A stretch of 64,000 bases of DNA. Origin: CAZHMB01 sp964533515. Its GTDB lineage: Archaea; Nanobdellota; Nanobdellia; Pacearchaeales; GW2011-AR1. The notes under the pieces are model-generated. The model worked only from the letters and a program-made list of their open reading frames with translations. It made no database searches and was not told where the DNA came from. The first letter of the stretch is position 1. Every line of letters starts with the position of its first letter. Shown here piece by piece: positions 40,654-49,100 of the stretch. The translations under genes and the position numbers were made by a program. Location: positions 1 to 64,000 of the forward strand of contig CAZHMB010000001.1 of assembly GCA_964533515.1 (NCBI GenBank), given 5' to 3'.

Positions 40654-41697
40654 ATGGTATTTCAACAACCTTTGATAATATTAAGTTTCGTTATTAGTTT
40701 TTTAGTTGCATTAGTTGGAACTTTCTTTTGGATTAAAAAAATGAAGGAAAGGGATTTTTTGTGGGAAGATATGAACAAGCCAGGATATCCTCGAGAAGTT
40801 CCGGGTTCGGGAGGGATGGTCGTAATACTTGGTTTCTTGTTAGGGGTGTTGTATTATGTTGCTATCAGAAGTTTTATCTTCAATGTGAATGACGGAATTT
40901 CTGTTAAAATATTTGCCTTGCTTAATGTTCTTCTCATTTTGGCATTGGTTGGTTTAGTTGACGATTTTTTCCAGATTAAAAAGGCTTTTGGGGGGACAGT
41001 CCATGTGGAGGGTTTATCTACTCGATTTAGAATTATTGCTGCACTACTTGCTGCGATTCCCTTGATTGTTATTAATGCGGGAGTCTCAACCCTTGCAATC
41101 CCTTTTTTAGGGAATGTTAACTTTGGGGGGGTGTATCCTTTAATTTTAATTCCTATAGGAATCGCGGGTTCGACAATTGTTTATAATTTCTTGGCAGGGT
41201 TTGACGGATTGGAAGCGGGACAGGGAATCTTGATTTTGGGCTTTTTGAGTTATATTGCATATTCATCTGGAAATAGCTGGTTAGCTATTGTTGGGTTGTC
41301 GATGGTTGCTTCTCTTTTTGGGTTTTGGCTTTTTAATAAATTCCCAACAACAATTCTTCCGGGGGACTCTCTTACATGGGGAGTTGGCGCTTTAATTGCA
41401 TGTATGGCCATTTTGGGAAACTTTGAAAAAATTGCTTTAATTGTTTTTATCCCATATATTATTGAATTTTATTTAAAGGCTATTCGTGGCAAGTTTAAAT
41501 ATTATTCATTCGGTTTACCGAATGAAGATGGAAGTTTAGAAGTCCCTTATGAAAAAATCTACGGATTAACTCACTTTGCTATTTTTTGTTTGAAAAAAAT
41601 AAAACCTTCGAAAAAAGTCTATAAACAAGATGTTGTCTGGTTTATACATGGAATACAGCTTATTTTCATATTGATTGCTTGGGCCGTATTTTTATAA
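40654..41697 (+). CDS. Polyprenyl-phosphate GlcNAc-1-phosphate transferase (GPT/AglH-like)
   Basis: A MraY/WecA/ALG7-superfamily enzyme that transfers GlcNAc-1-P or a related sugar phosphate to dolichyl phosphate, the first step of N-glycan assembly. The 347-residue protein has ten membrane helices. It has the DDFFQIKKAFGG catalytic segment (WecA-type DD motif), the NFLAGFDGLEAG motif and the LPGDSLT segment. The start is the ATG at 40654, 25 bases after a TTTAAATA element. The partner oligosaccharyltransferase is at 52639. Confidence 0.88.
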   Translation: MVFQQPLIILSFVISFLVALVGTFFWIKKMKERDFLWEDMNKPGYPREVPGSGGMVVILGFLLGVLYYVAIRSFIFNVNDGISVKIFALLNVLLILALVGLVDDFFQIKKAFGGTVHVEGLSTRFRIIAALLAAIPLIVINAGVSTLAIPFLGNVNFGGVYPLILIPIGIAGSTIVYNFLAGFDGLEAGQGILILGFLSYIAYSSGNSWLAIVGLSMVASLFGFWLFNKFPTTILPGDSLTWGVGALIACMAILGNFEKIALIVFIPYIIEFYLKAIRGKFKYYSFGLPNEDGSLEVPYEKIYGLTHFAIFCLKKIKPSKKVYKQDVVWFIHGIQLIFILIAWAVFL

Positions 41698-41751
41698 GAC
41701 CTTCTGCCTGAAAATAAAACATTTTTTAAATGCCTAATACCAAAATAGAAC

Positions 41752-43281
41752 ATGGCCAATATACAAAAAACTGTTGAAAGTTTAAGCCCTAATGAGAGAA
41801 AGATCTTGCCTTATCTGGAAGACTCCTTACAAAATATCTGCAAGAAATCCAATCTGGATAAAATTTCTGTTTTAAGATCTTTAGAATATCTTCAGAATAA
41901 AAAAATAATCTTTTTAGGGGCTGAAAAAAAGAAAATAATAAGGCTTGATGTGAATGGGATCCTGTACAAAAAAAAGGGTCTTCCTGAAAGACGCTTGTTA
42001 AATTTGCTTGAGGATAAAAGAGTCTTGAGCTTACAGGATGCCAGAAGTCTTTCAAAATTGAGTGACAATGAATTCAAAGCTTCTCTTGGAGTTTTAAAAT
42101 CTAAGGCTATGGCTGAGCTTAAAAACGGAAAACTAATCTTAAATGCAAATCCCAAAGAGATTGGAAAAAAGAACCTTGAAGAAGTTTTGATCGAACAACT
42201 CCCTCTCGAGATTGAGAAATTGCTCCCAGAACAAGAATTTGCTTTGAAGTCTCTACAAAAACGGAAAAAGATTATAGAACTAATCGAGCAAACAAGCCAC
42301 AATATTGAAATCACGGAAATGGGAAAACAATTAATAGATTATTTCGGAAAAACGAAACAAACAGAAATGCTAGAACAGATAACTCCTGAACTTTTGAAAT
42401 CTGAAAAGAATTGGAAAAATAAAAAATTCCGTCGATATGACCTGACTAGCCCTGTCCCGGAAGTTTCCGGAGGAAAAAGACATTTTGTTAATCAATCTCT
42501 TGATTATGCTAGGAAAATTTGGACCGAACTTGGTTTTCAAGAAATGCCTGGGCCAATTGTTCAAAGTAGCTTCTGGGTTTTTGATGCACTTTTTACTGCA
42601 CAAGATCACCCTGTTCGAGAGATGCAAGATACTTTTTTTCTTGATCATGTAAGTGAACTTCCAGATAAAAAACTTGTTGAAACTGTAAAGTCAACTCATG
42701 AAGAAGGTGTTGATGGGAGCAAAGGTTGGCAATATTCTTGGGATGAAGAAGAGTCAAAAAAATCTGTTTTGAGAACCCATACAACTTGCCTGTCGGCTAT
42801 GAAACTTTTCGAGCTTTCAAAACTTAAGGATGAAGAAAAACGAGGGAAATTTTTCTCATTAGGAAGAAATTTTAGAAATGAAACTATTGATTGGAGCCAT
42901 GGTTTTGAATTTTATCAAACAGAAGGGATGGTTGTCGACGAAAATGTTAACTTTCAACATCTATTGGGCTATCTAAAACAATTTTACAAAAAAATGGGTT
43001 TTGAAAAGATAAGATTTTCTCCGGCCTACTTTCCTTATACTGAACCAAGTGTTGAAATTTCTGTTTGGCATCCTGAAAAGAAGGTCTGGCTTGAATTGGG
43101 TGGGGCCGGAATATTTCGCCCGGAGATTACAATTCCTCTTTTAGGAAAGAAGATTCCGGTTTTAGCATGGGGACAAGGTTTTGATAGAATCATAATGGAT
43201 TACTACAAAACGCAAGACCTAAGAGAACTTTACAAAAACAATATAACTAAATTGCGAGAGAAAAAGTTTTGGATAAAATAA
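41752..43281 (+). CDS. pheS: Phenylalanyl-tRNA synthetase alpha subunit
   Basis: Catalytic subunit of PheRS. The first 200 residues are winged-helix repeats typical of the archaeal/eukaryotic alpha subunit. The class II core follows, with GPIVQSSFWVFDALFTAQDHP, the motif 2 region (KFFSLGRNFRNETIDWSH) and a motif 3 region ending AWGQGFDRIIM. 509 residues, the usual archaeal length. It is followed after one base by pheT. Confidence 0.95.
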   Translation: MANIQKTVESLSPNERKILPYLEDSLQNICKKSNLDKISVLRSLEYLQNKKIIFLGAEKKKIIRLDVNGILYKKKGLPERRLLNLLEDKRVLSLQDARSLSKLSDNEFKASLGVLKSKAMAELKNGKLILNANPKEIGKKNLEEVLIEQLPLEIEKLLPEQEFALKSLQKRKKIIELIEQTSHNIEITEMGKQLIDYFGKTKQTEMLEQITPELLKSEKNWKNKKFRRYDLTSPVPEVSGGKRHFVNQSLDYARKIWTELGFQEMPGPIVQSSFWVFDALFTAQDHPVREMQDTFFLDHVSELPDKKLVETVKSTHEEGVDGSKGWQYSWDEEESKKSVLRTHTTCLSAMKLFELSKLKDEEKRGKFFSLGRNFRNETIDWSHGFEFYQTEGMVVDENVNFQHLLGYLKQFYKKMGFEKIRFSPAYFPYTEPSVEISVWHPEKKVWLELGGAGIFRPEITIPLLGKKIPVLAWGQGFDRIIMDYYKTQDLRELYKNNITKLREKKFWIK

Positions 43282-43282
43282 A

Positions 43283-44980
43283 ATGGCAAACATAAAATTT
43301 TCAAAAAGTCAATTTGAAAGAGAAGTCGGAAAACTAAACAAAGAGATGGAAGAAAAGATAGCTTTGTTTGGAACCCCTCTTGAATTTGTTACAGATGAAG
43401 AAATAGAATTAGAAATTTTCCCTAACCGCCCAGATTTACTCTCATATCAAGGATTTAAAAGATCTTTTTTAAATTTTATAGGAAAATCAAAGGGGATAAA
43501 GAATTACAAAATCAATAAGCCTGAAAAAGATTACGAAGTGAAAGTTGATTCTTCGTTGAAAGATATTCGGCCTTTCACTGCTTGCGCAATTGTGAAGAAT
43601 CTTAAACTTGATGATGAAAAGATAAAGGAAATGGTTGATCTCCAAGAAAAACTCCATGGGACCCTTGGAAGAAATAGAAAGAAAGTTGCGATTGGGATTT
43701 ATCCCTTGGAGAAAATAGAAATGCCAATCGTCTTTAAAGCCCTTGAACCGGATAAGATTAAATTTCAACCACTAGAATCTGAAAGAGAAATGACTGGGTT
43801 GCAAATATTACAAAGGCATCCTGCTGGAAGGGAATATGCCCATCTGCTTGCGGGTAAATCCAAGTTTCCAGTTTTTGTAGATGCAAAACAAAACGTTCTG
43901 AGTATGCCCCCAATAATAAATTCCCATCTTACTGGAAAGATTACAGAAAAGACAAAAGAAGTTTTTATCGAATGCTCTGGTTTTGACTTTAATACTCTGC
44001 AAAAATGCTTGAATATAATTATCACCACTCTCGCTGACCTTGGAGGAAAAATATATCAAATAAACCTGAAACTCCCTGGACAAAGTATCGGAAACCAAGT
44101 GACTCCTAATTTAGATACTGAAAAAAATAAAATCTCTCTTGAAGCTACCAATAAACTTCTCGGATTAGATCTGAATGAAAAGCAACTCAAACAACTTCTT
44201 GAAAAGGCGGGTCATGAGTATGATACTAAAACTAAGACCGTTGAAAGTCCGGCTTGGAGAACTGATCTTTTACACGAAGTAGATTTAATTGAAGATGTAG
44301 CAATTTCTTATGGCTATCAGAATTTTGTTCCGGAGATACCAGAAATTTCTGCAATAGGAACAGAAGATCAAAAAGAGACTGTTAAGAGAAAAATTTCTGA
44401 TATCCTCGCTGGTTTAGGAATGCTTGAAACTTTAAATTATTTTTTAACCACCCGGTCGGATCAACTTGAAAAGAATTTCTCTATATCAGAACAAGAAGTA
44501 AAAAAAGATTCTTTAATAGAAATTCAAAGTTCAAAAACCGACTATAGTTTTTTACGGAATGATTTAACACATTATGCTTTAAAAAATTTATCTGAAAATA
44601 GTGATTCGGAATATCCTCAGAAGATATTCGAAACGGGCAGAGTTTTTGAAATAGACAATCAAACTAAAAAAATTGATGAAAGTGAGAGTCTTGCTGTGGC
44701 AATGGCCCCGGGAAATTATACCGATATCAAACAAACGCTGGAATACTTATTCAAAATGTTGGGATTAGAAGAAACTTTGAAGATTGAAGATGTTCAAGAT
44801 TCTAGTCCGGTCCCAGGGTATTTTGTTAAGGAGAGGGTTGCGGGGATTCTTTTTAAGAAAAAGCTAATTGGTTATATCGGAGAAATTCACCCCAAGATAT
44901 TGAGAAAGTGGAAAATAAAAATGCCCGTTGCACTTTTTGAACTTTCTCTCGAGGATATTTTTGAAAACCTTGGAACATAA
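43283..44980 (+). CDS. pheT: Phenylalanyl-tRNA synthetase beta subunit
   Basis: Non-catalytic subunit with B3/4 editing and B5 domains. The 565-residue length is that of archaeal beta subunits, which lack the bacterial N-terminal tRNA-binding domain. Segments visible include IELEIFPNRPDLLSYQGF, HGTLGRNRKKVAIGIYPLE and the B5-like WRTDLLHEVDLIEDVAISYGY. Coupled to pheS (TAAAATG). Confidence 0.95.
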   Translation: MANIKFSKSQFEREVGKLNKEMEEKIALFGTPLEFVTDEEIELEIFPNRPDLLSYQGFKRSFLNFIGKSKGIKNYKINKPEKDYEVKVDSSLKDIRPFTACAIVKNLKLDDEKIKEMVDLQEKLHGTLGRNRKKVAIGIYPLEKIEMPIVFKALEPDKIKFQPLESEREMTGLQILQRHPAGREYAHLLAGKSKFPVFVDAKQNVLSMPPIINSHLTGKITEKTKEVFIECSGFDFNTLQKCLNIIITTLADLGGKIYQINLKLPGQSIGNQVTPNLDTEKNKISLEATNKLLGLDLNEKQLKQLLEKAGHEYDTKTKTVESPAWRTDLLHEVDLIEDVAISYGYQNFVPEIPEISAIGTEDQKETVKRKISDILAGLGMLETLNYFLTTRSDQLEKNFSISEQEVKKDSLIEIQSSKTDYSFLRNDLTHYALKNLSENSDSEYPQKIFETGRVFEIDNQTKKIDESESLAVAMAPGNYTDIKQTLEYLFKMLGLEETLKIEDVQDSSPVPGYFVKERVAGILFKKKLIGYIGEIHPKILRKWKIKMPVALFELSLEDIFENLGT

Positions 44981-45010
44981 TTTTATATATCAATTTTATT
45001 TAGTTCCATC

Positions 45011-45217
45011 ATGAAAAACAACAGCCGTTCTAATGACTGTGGATGTGATCCCAGCAATATTGCGCCAAACAAGATGTGTCAATTGACAAAACAAGCGCAT
45101 AAATTTGATGTCGAGAAGGTCAAAAAGTTAACTTCAAATCCGAAGTTTATTTGCAAGTGTTGCGGAAGGACCGCAAATGACAAAGAAAATTTGTGCAGCC
45201 CTGTTTATTTAAATTGA
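45011..45217 (+). CDS. Small Cys-rich hypothetical protein
   Basis: A 68-residue protein with seven cysteines in clusters (DCGCD, MCQL, CKCCGR, LCSP). It looks like a small metal-binding protein. A TTATATATC TATA element about 20-25 bases upstream supports the ATG. It is convergent with tRNA-Thr and its stop lies one base from the tRNA 3' end. No family recognised. Confidence 0.65.
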   Translation: MKNNSRSNDCGCDPSNIAPNKMCQLTKQAHKFDVEKVKKLTSNPKFICKCCGRTANDKENLCSPVYLN

Positions 45218-45218
45218 A

Positions 45219-45330
45219 AGCCTGCGCTGAGGATTGAACTCAGGATAACCTAAAGGTCACGAGAACCCCTTCTGACGAAGAGGGCCTCTTCGTTACCAAC
45301 GAAACGCTCTACCAACTGAGCTACACGGCC
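45219..45330 (-). tRNA. tRNA-Thr(GGT), atypical, probably with a non-canonical intron
   Basis: The 5' portion is a clean tRNA: acceptor GGCCGTG, D arm GCTC-AGTTGGTA-GAGC, anticodon stem TTTCG/CGAAG with loop TTGGTAA (anticodon GGT). The 3' portion has T arm CTGAG-TTCAATC-CTCAG and CGCAGGC. Between anticodon stem and T arm lie about 42 bases including a 7-bp hairpin (CCTCTTC-GTCA-GAAGGGG). An intron of roughly 36-39 bases in the variable region would give normal length. The acceptor strands mispair at 2-71 (G-G) and 4-69 (C-A). It may be functional, edited, or degenerate. Confidence 0.6.
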
Positions 45331-45369
45331 TAAGAGATAAAGAAAATTAACACTATAAAAAACTTACAC

Positions 45370-45699
45370 TTATTTGTTGGCAAGTTTCATTATGAATAAA
45401 ACCAATAAAACAATCAAGAAAGCCAGATCTATAACCCCGAAGATTATTACCAAAAGCATAAATATGTTTGACAAGAGAACATTGGCGATTGCCATCGATA
45501 TTAAATAAGAGACTAAAGAAAGAACCAAAAATAGAATAAAATTTTTGAGAGCTATTTTTAGTTTTCTTGGGGTTGATCTCGCATAAACTTTTTTAGATTT
45601 TTTCGGAGACTTCTTTACTTTTTTTGAAGCCAGTTTGCTCTTTGATTTTTTCACAACCTTCTTGGAAACTTTCTTTTTTGTCACCTTCTTTTTTGCCAT
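45370..45699 (-). CDS. Membrane protein with Lys-rich N-terminal tail
   Basis: A 109-residue protein whose first 48 residues are histone-tail-like (MAKKKVTKKKVSKKVVKKSK..., with SPKK-like motifs). Two or three hydrophobic helices follow (FILFLVLSLVSYLISMAI; IFMLLVIIFGVIDLAFLIVLLVLFI). A nucleic-acid-binding tail on a membrane anchor is a reasonable reading, but function is unknown. It may relate in origin to the Lys/Ala repeat protein at 16758-16934. Confidence 0.65.
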   Translation of the reverse strand: MAKKKVTKKKVSKKVVKKSKSKLASKKVKKSPKKSKKVYARSTPRKLKIALKNFILFLVLSLVSYLISMAIANVLLSNIFMLLVIIFGVIDLAFLIVLLVLFIMKLANK

Positions 45700-45740
45700 C
45701 TTATGTAATTAGATAGTAGCTCTCTTTTTTAAATGTTTCT

Positions 45741-46058
45741 TTATTCGTTATCGGAAGTGAAATTTTCTCCGTCATCCTTCCAATCTAATTTAACTGCGTG
45801 GGAGGTTATTGATTTGAAATTTCCGAAAAGCGCCCCGACCCAAACGAAGTATAATCTTCCTGCCTCTGTTAAACCTTCTACAGACTTTAAATCAACCTCA
45901 TGAGTGTTAATTATCGCAGAAAAACTAAAATAAGTAAATAATATTAGGCAGATTAAGAAGATAGCGAAAATTTTATGTTTTAATCTCTTTAACTCGATGA
46001 TTGTCCAGATCGCTACCACTAATACCCCCACAACTAAAAGAGTCACCCCGATTACCAT
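45741..46058 (-). CDS. Small membrane protein
   Basis: A 105-residue protein (from ATG 46058, MVIGVTLLVVGVLVVAIWTI) with two N-terminal membrane helices and a third hydrophobic stretch (LYFVWVGALFGNF), ending in an acidic tail. I prefer 46058 to the longer non-ATG start because a TTTATAAATTTA element lies about 22-34 bases upstream. Family not recognised. Confidence 0.6.
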   Translation of the reverse strand: MVIGVTLLVVGVLVVAIWTIIELKRLKHKIFAIFLICLILFTYFSFSAIINTHEVDLKSVEGLTEAGRLYFVWVGALFGNFKSITSHAVKLDWKDDGENFTSDNE

Positions 46059-46100
46059 GTTTGGATAATACAAAGAAGATTTATAAATTTATTGCAAGGC

Positions 46101-46240
46101 ATAGCCCACCAGTTCTCGCACTTGACTAAGCAGTTATCACAATACTAATTTGTCTCTTAGCCAAATGCTCGTCGAACCTTCAGGTTCTCATTCCTAGAAT
46201 ATTTGGTGATACTATTTCGCCTTCGCTCAATAGCATTCGA
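46101..46240 (-). repeat. Degenerate copy of tRNA-Gln 3' end and structured segment downstream of tRNA-Gln
   Basis: The stretch downstream of tRNA-Gln ends with about 20 bases (46104-46125 on the plus strand, ATAGCCCACCAG then degenerating) that match the tRNA-Gln 3' end (46241-46260) with a one-base gap and a few changes. Between lie small hairpins: CTATT/AATAG, GAACCT/AGGTTC, CTAAG/CTTAG. The layout, hairpin then CGAGCA then a CTAAG stem then a tRNA 3'-end copy, parallels the segment after tRNA-Ser. Confidence 0.35.
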
Positions 46241-46241
46241 A

Positions 46242-46376
46242 TAGCCCCACCAGGATTCGAACCTGGGTCAACAGGTATTCCCAAGCTCGCTCGCGTTATC
46301 AACGCACGCAAATTTAATCGTGCTCGCGAACTTGCTCACCAGAACCTGTCATACTTGACCGCTGTACTATGGGGCT
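46242..46376 (-). tRNA. tRNA-Gln(CTG) with a 62-base intron
   Basis: Minus-strand tRNA: perfect acceptor AGCCCCA/TGGGGCT with discriminator A, D stem GTAC/GTAT, anticodon stem ACAGG/CCTGT with anticodon CTG at 46342-46340, T arm CCAGG-TTCGAAT-CCTGG. The A1-T72 pair is common in archaeal tRNA-Gln. Exons are 46376-46339 (bases 1-37) and 46276-46242 (38-73). The intron (46277-46338) sits at the canonical 37/38 site and is a substrate for EndA. Its ends match the element after tRNA-Ser. Confidence 0.92.
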
Positions 46377-46418
46377 CTAAAAATTATAAAAAGCGCTTGT
46401 TTAAAAAATCTTCTAAAA

Positions 46419-47900
46419 CTAAAAACTGCTAAATCCTGTGGCTTCCTGAAATCTATAAAGGAGATACTTTCCTCTTGAAGAATCTTCGTATTTTGAAAAA
46501 TCCGCGGTGAAATCCCCTAACTTATTTTCCCAGAGCATTTCAAAATAATCTTCTATCTCTTTTGATAAAATTGTCTCTTCAGGAGAAGATACTTTTACGT
46601 TCATCTCAAGATTAAAGTTTCCGATGTTTCTTTTTGTTAAATTTGCGCTGCCCAAATATACAATTATTGAACCATCTGATTTTCTTAAAATGATCATCTT
46701 GCTGTGAAACTGTTCTCCCTGAGTGTCATACCACCGGATCTTTATTTTTCCTTTCGATTTTTTTACCAGCTCAAAAGCCGCCGGCCGATTTGGCACTCCG
46801 TTTTTCTCTCTCGCAAAAGCATCTTTGTTGGGATCCAAGATTAATCTAACTTCAACACCCCTCTCTGACGCACCCAATATTGAACGAATTATTTTTCTGT
46901 CTGAGAAGTAAAACATTGCGATCTCTAATTCTTCTCCAGCTTCAAGAGAATCTATATCCTTAACCAAATTTTCTCTTATTTTTCCTTCAGTGAATAATTG
47001 AACTTGTATGTTTCCGGAATTATTTTCTTCTGAAAATTTAGAAACGTCAAAATCTATTTTACTTCCAGAAAATTCGGCTACAGCTTTTTCAGTATCTAGG
47101 ACATCTTTCCAAATTCCTTTTTTTATTAAAATTCCTATATTGCTATGTTTACTGCTTGCTTCATGAGGGTTGGCAGAAGTCACTATCGTATAAACCTCTG
47201 ATCCCTTTTCAGCGTCGGCTATTATCACTTTTCTGTGATTCGCTTTTGTATTCATCAATTTAAGGACAGATCTTAATGTAACTTTTCTTTCTGAATTTCC
47301 TAAAAGATGATTTATCCAACCTTTTCCTGAAGTTCCAAACCATTGAAAATATGCCCGATATAATCCTGCGTAAACAAAGTTTAAATCCCGCATTTTGTTT
47401 AAATCTGTTATGACCACCTCAATGCCTGCATCTTTCATTTCTTTGAGTTCATCTGAAGTATAAGAACCATAAAAATTATTTATTGGGTCTGTTATAAAAA
47501 AGACTTTCAGTTCCGGGTTAGATTTTTTTTGCTTTATCAAAAGGTTTTTCATATCAGTTGTTAGATTTTTATAACGAACGTTCTCAGAATAATCTGTATT
47601 GAATAAAAACATGTCTATAACAATAAATTTTTCCGCTTTACGAATCATCTCAAAGACGTTGTCAAATATTTCTTGTTCTATTACTGTTTGATTGTCTTTT
47701 AAATAATTGAGATCGTGGAGAAATTCGATTTCGCCCTCTGAAACATTGTAGATCTGTCCTTCTACATTTATCCCTTTTGGAAGAGGGTAGAATCTAGAAT
47801 ATATTGAAACTAGAATCCAGATTATCAGCAAACCTAAAAGTATATATCCAATCATCTTCCTTTTTGAAACTCTTTTTCCATTTTTTTTATCTGAACTCAT
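46419..47900 (-). CDS. Membrane-anchored phospholipase D-family protein
   Basis: PLD-superfamily protein with one N-terminal anchor helix (MIGYILLGLLIIWILVSIY) and two HKD-type regions. The first is complete (NHRKVIIAD, HxKx4D). The second is FHSKMIILRKSDG, where the Asp is displaced, followed by GSANLTKRNIGNFN. Relatives include cardiolipin synthases and nucleases/phosphodiesterases. I start at 47900 (MSSDKKNG); an ATG at 47912 is also possible. It overlaps the upstream alpha/beta hydrolase by 14 or more bases, so they are one operon. Confidence 0.82.
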   Translation of the reverse strand: MSSDKKNGKRVSKRKMIGYILLGLLIIWILVSIYSRFYPLPKGINVEGQIYNVSEGEIEFLHDLNYLKDNQTVIEQEIFDNVFEMIRKAEKFIVIDMFLFNTDYSENVRYKNLTTDMKNLLIKQKKSNPELKVFFITDPINNFYGSYTSDELKEMKDAGIEVVITDLNKMRDLNFVYAGLYRAYFQWFGTSGKGWINHLLGNSERKVTLRSVLKLMNTKANHRKVIIADAEKGSEVYTIVTSANPHEASSKHSNIGILIKKGIWKDVLDTEKAVAEFSGSKIDFDVSKFSEENNSGNIQVQLFTEGKIRENLVKDIDSLEAGEELEIAMFYFSDRKIIRSILGASERGVEVRLILDPNKDAFAREKNGVPNRPAAFELVKKSKGKIKIRWYDTQGEQFHSKMIILRKSDGSIIVYLGSANLTKRNIGNFNLEMNVKVSSPEETILSKEIEDYFEMLWENKLGDFTADFSKYEDSSRGKYLLYRFQEATGFSSF

Positions 47901-48843
47901 TTTCAAATTCAATTATATTTCTGATTGCCTCCTCTTTTTCGTAATCACTTAATAGAACATAGTTTGATATTTTAAAGATAACTAATTCCTTTTTATCGCT
48001 TGAGACCTTTTCATAAACCAGCTTGGAGCTTTTTACATCTACAGTATCGTCGTTTTTTGATTGTTGGATTAAAATTGGATTTGAAATCTTATTTAGGTTA
48101 GCTTCAACTAATTTTATGTCTTTGAAGGAATTCTTTAGTGATTGCCAAGGTAAGTTTTTGTATCCAATAAAACTTTTTAGTCCTTCTGGAGAATTTATTT
48201 GCGCGGGATCTCCTTTCTTTTTGAAAACGATTATATCTGCAAAAATATTTATTATTGTCTCTTTCTTCAGGACATTCCACCACTTGTATCTTAATCGGAT
48301 AAACGGGGAGATTAAATAAATTCTTTGAATTTTATCTTCTCCAGAATGTTCTTCTGCAAGTTTTAAAGCCAGTGCACCTCCAAAACTAAAGCCCACCAGA
48401 TTAATCTTTGAACATTCCTGATCAAGAGACTTGTAATCTCCTTCTGCTTGGGCGTACCAATCTGAAAAACTTAAACCTAATAGTTTGCTTGGGATTTCTC
48501 CATGCCCTTTTAACCTTGGAACAGAAACATAATCTCCAAATTCTGAATTAATCTCCTTGCTTAGTCCTTTGAAATCATTTGGTGTAGAGCCATATCCATG
48601 AATCATTAACCAACAGGTTTCTTTGTCTCCAGGAAGATAAAATTCCTCCGCACCGGCAATTGTCCCAGCCATCGAATAGTCCCAATATTCTAAATCCCTT
48701 TCATCAATTTTTTCAGATTGCAAAAATCCTGTTTTGAGATACAATGAAAAAAAGATTATGCCGATTAAGAAAACTACTGCTACAAGAAAAAAGGTAATCT
48801 TCTTTTTTCTAGAACTCCGTTCCTTTTTCCCTCTTTTTTTCAT
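47887..48843 (-). CDS. Membrane-anchored alpha/beta hydrolase with Tyr at the catalytic His position
   Basis: A 318-residue protein: basic N-terminus, one anchor helix (ITFFLVAVVFLIGIIFFSLY, about 15-34), then an esterase/monoacylglycerol-lipase-type domain. It has the oxyanion loop MIHGYGSTP, nucleophile elbow VGFSFGGALAL and acid loop SKNDDTVDVKSS. The C-terminal motif normally SxHVLxxD reads SNYVLLSDYEKE, with Tyr (codon TAT) in place of the catalytic His (CAT). I start at 48843; the longer frame runs into tRNA-Glu. Co-transcribed with the PLD-family gene. Confidence 0.8.
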   Translation of the reverse strand: MKKRGKKERSSRKKKITFFLVAVVFLIGIIFFSLYLKTGFLQSEKIDERDLEYWDYSMAGTIAGAEEFYLPGDKETCWLMIHGYGSTPNDFKGLSKEINSEFGDYVSVPRLKGHGEIPSKLLGLSFSDWYAQAEGDYKSLDQECSKINLVGFSFGGALALKLAEEHSGEDKIQRIYLISPFIRLRYKWWNVLKKETIINIFADIIVFKKKGDPAQINSPEGLKSFIGYKNLPWQSLKNSFKDIKLVEANLNKISNPILIQQSKNDDTVDVKSSKLVYEKVSSDKKELVIFKISNYVLLSDYEKEEAIRNIIEFENEFR

Positions 48844-48920
48844 AGAATCATCAAAGAAGAAGAGTTTAAAATTGTTTTGAAAAGAAAGGTTTTTAAGTTG
48901 TGCGGGTTTGATTTTGGCAT

Positions 48921-49090
48921 GCCCTCGTAGTACAGAGGCCAAGTATGCCGCCCTCTCAAATTGCCGGAGTTTTAATCGATGAGATAAAAATTCCTATCCT
49001 CTCAAGGAAAGGCATTTTGTTTTAGCTCCAAAGAATTTTTCGGGAGCACGGAGAACGGCGGTGACCCGAGTTCGAATCTCGGCGAGGGCG
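48921..49090 (+). tRNA. tRNA-Glu(CTC) with a 97-base intron
   Basis: Plus-strand tRNA: acceptor GCCCTCG/CGAGGGC with discriminator G, D stem GTAC/GTAT, anticodon stem CCGCC/GGCGG with anticodon CTC at 48955-48957, T arm CCGAG-TTCGAAT-CTCGG. Exons are 48921-48958 and 49056-49090; the intron (48959-49055) is at the canonical 37/38 site. Complementary segments near both intron ends (GCCGGAG, CGGAGAA region) could form the bulge-helix-bulge. A long intron by archaeal standards; I see no C/D box motif pair in it. Confidence 0.92.
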
Positions 49091-49100
49091 TTTTAATCAA

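Noticed and set aside
41789..44098. Minus-strand frames opposite pheS and pheT
   Set aside because: Shadows of strongly supported genes; no start context or family match.
48844..48942. Extension of the 47887-48843 hydrolase to 48942
   Set aside because: It overlaps the tRNA-Glu gene on the opposite strand and adds a segment without family match; ATG 48843 precedes a clear basic N-terminus and anchor helix.
48959..49055. C/D box guide RNA inside the tRNA-Glu intron
   Set aside because: A weak GATGAGA-like C box is visible but no matching D box.
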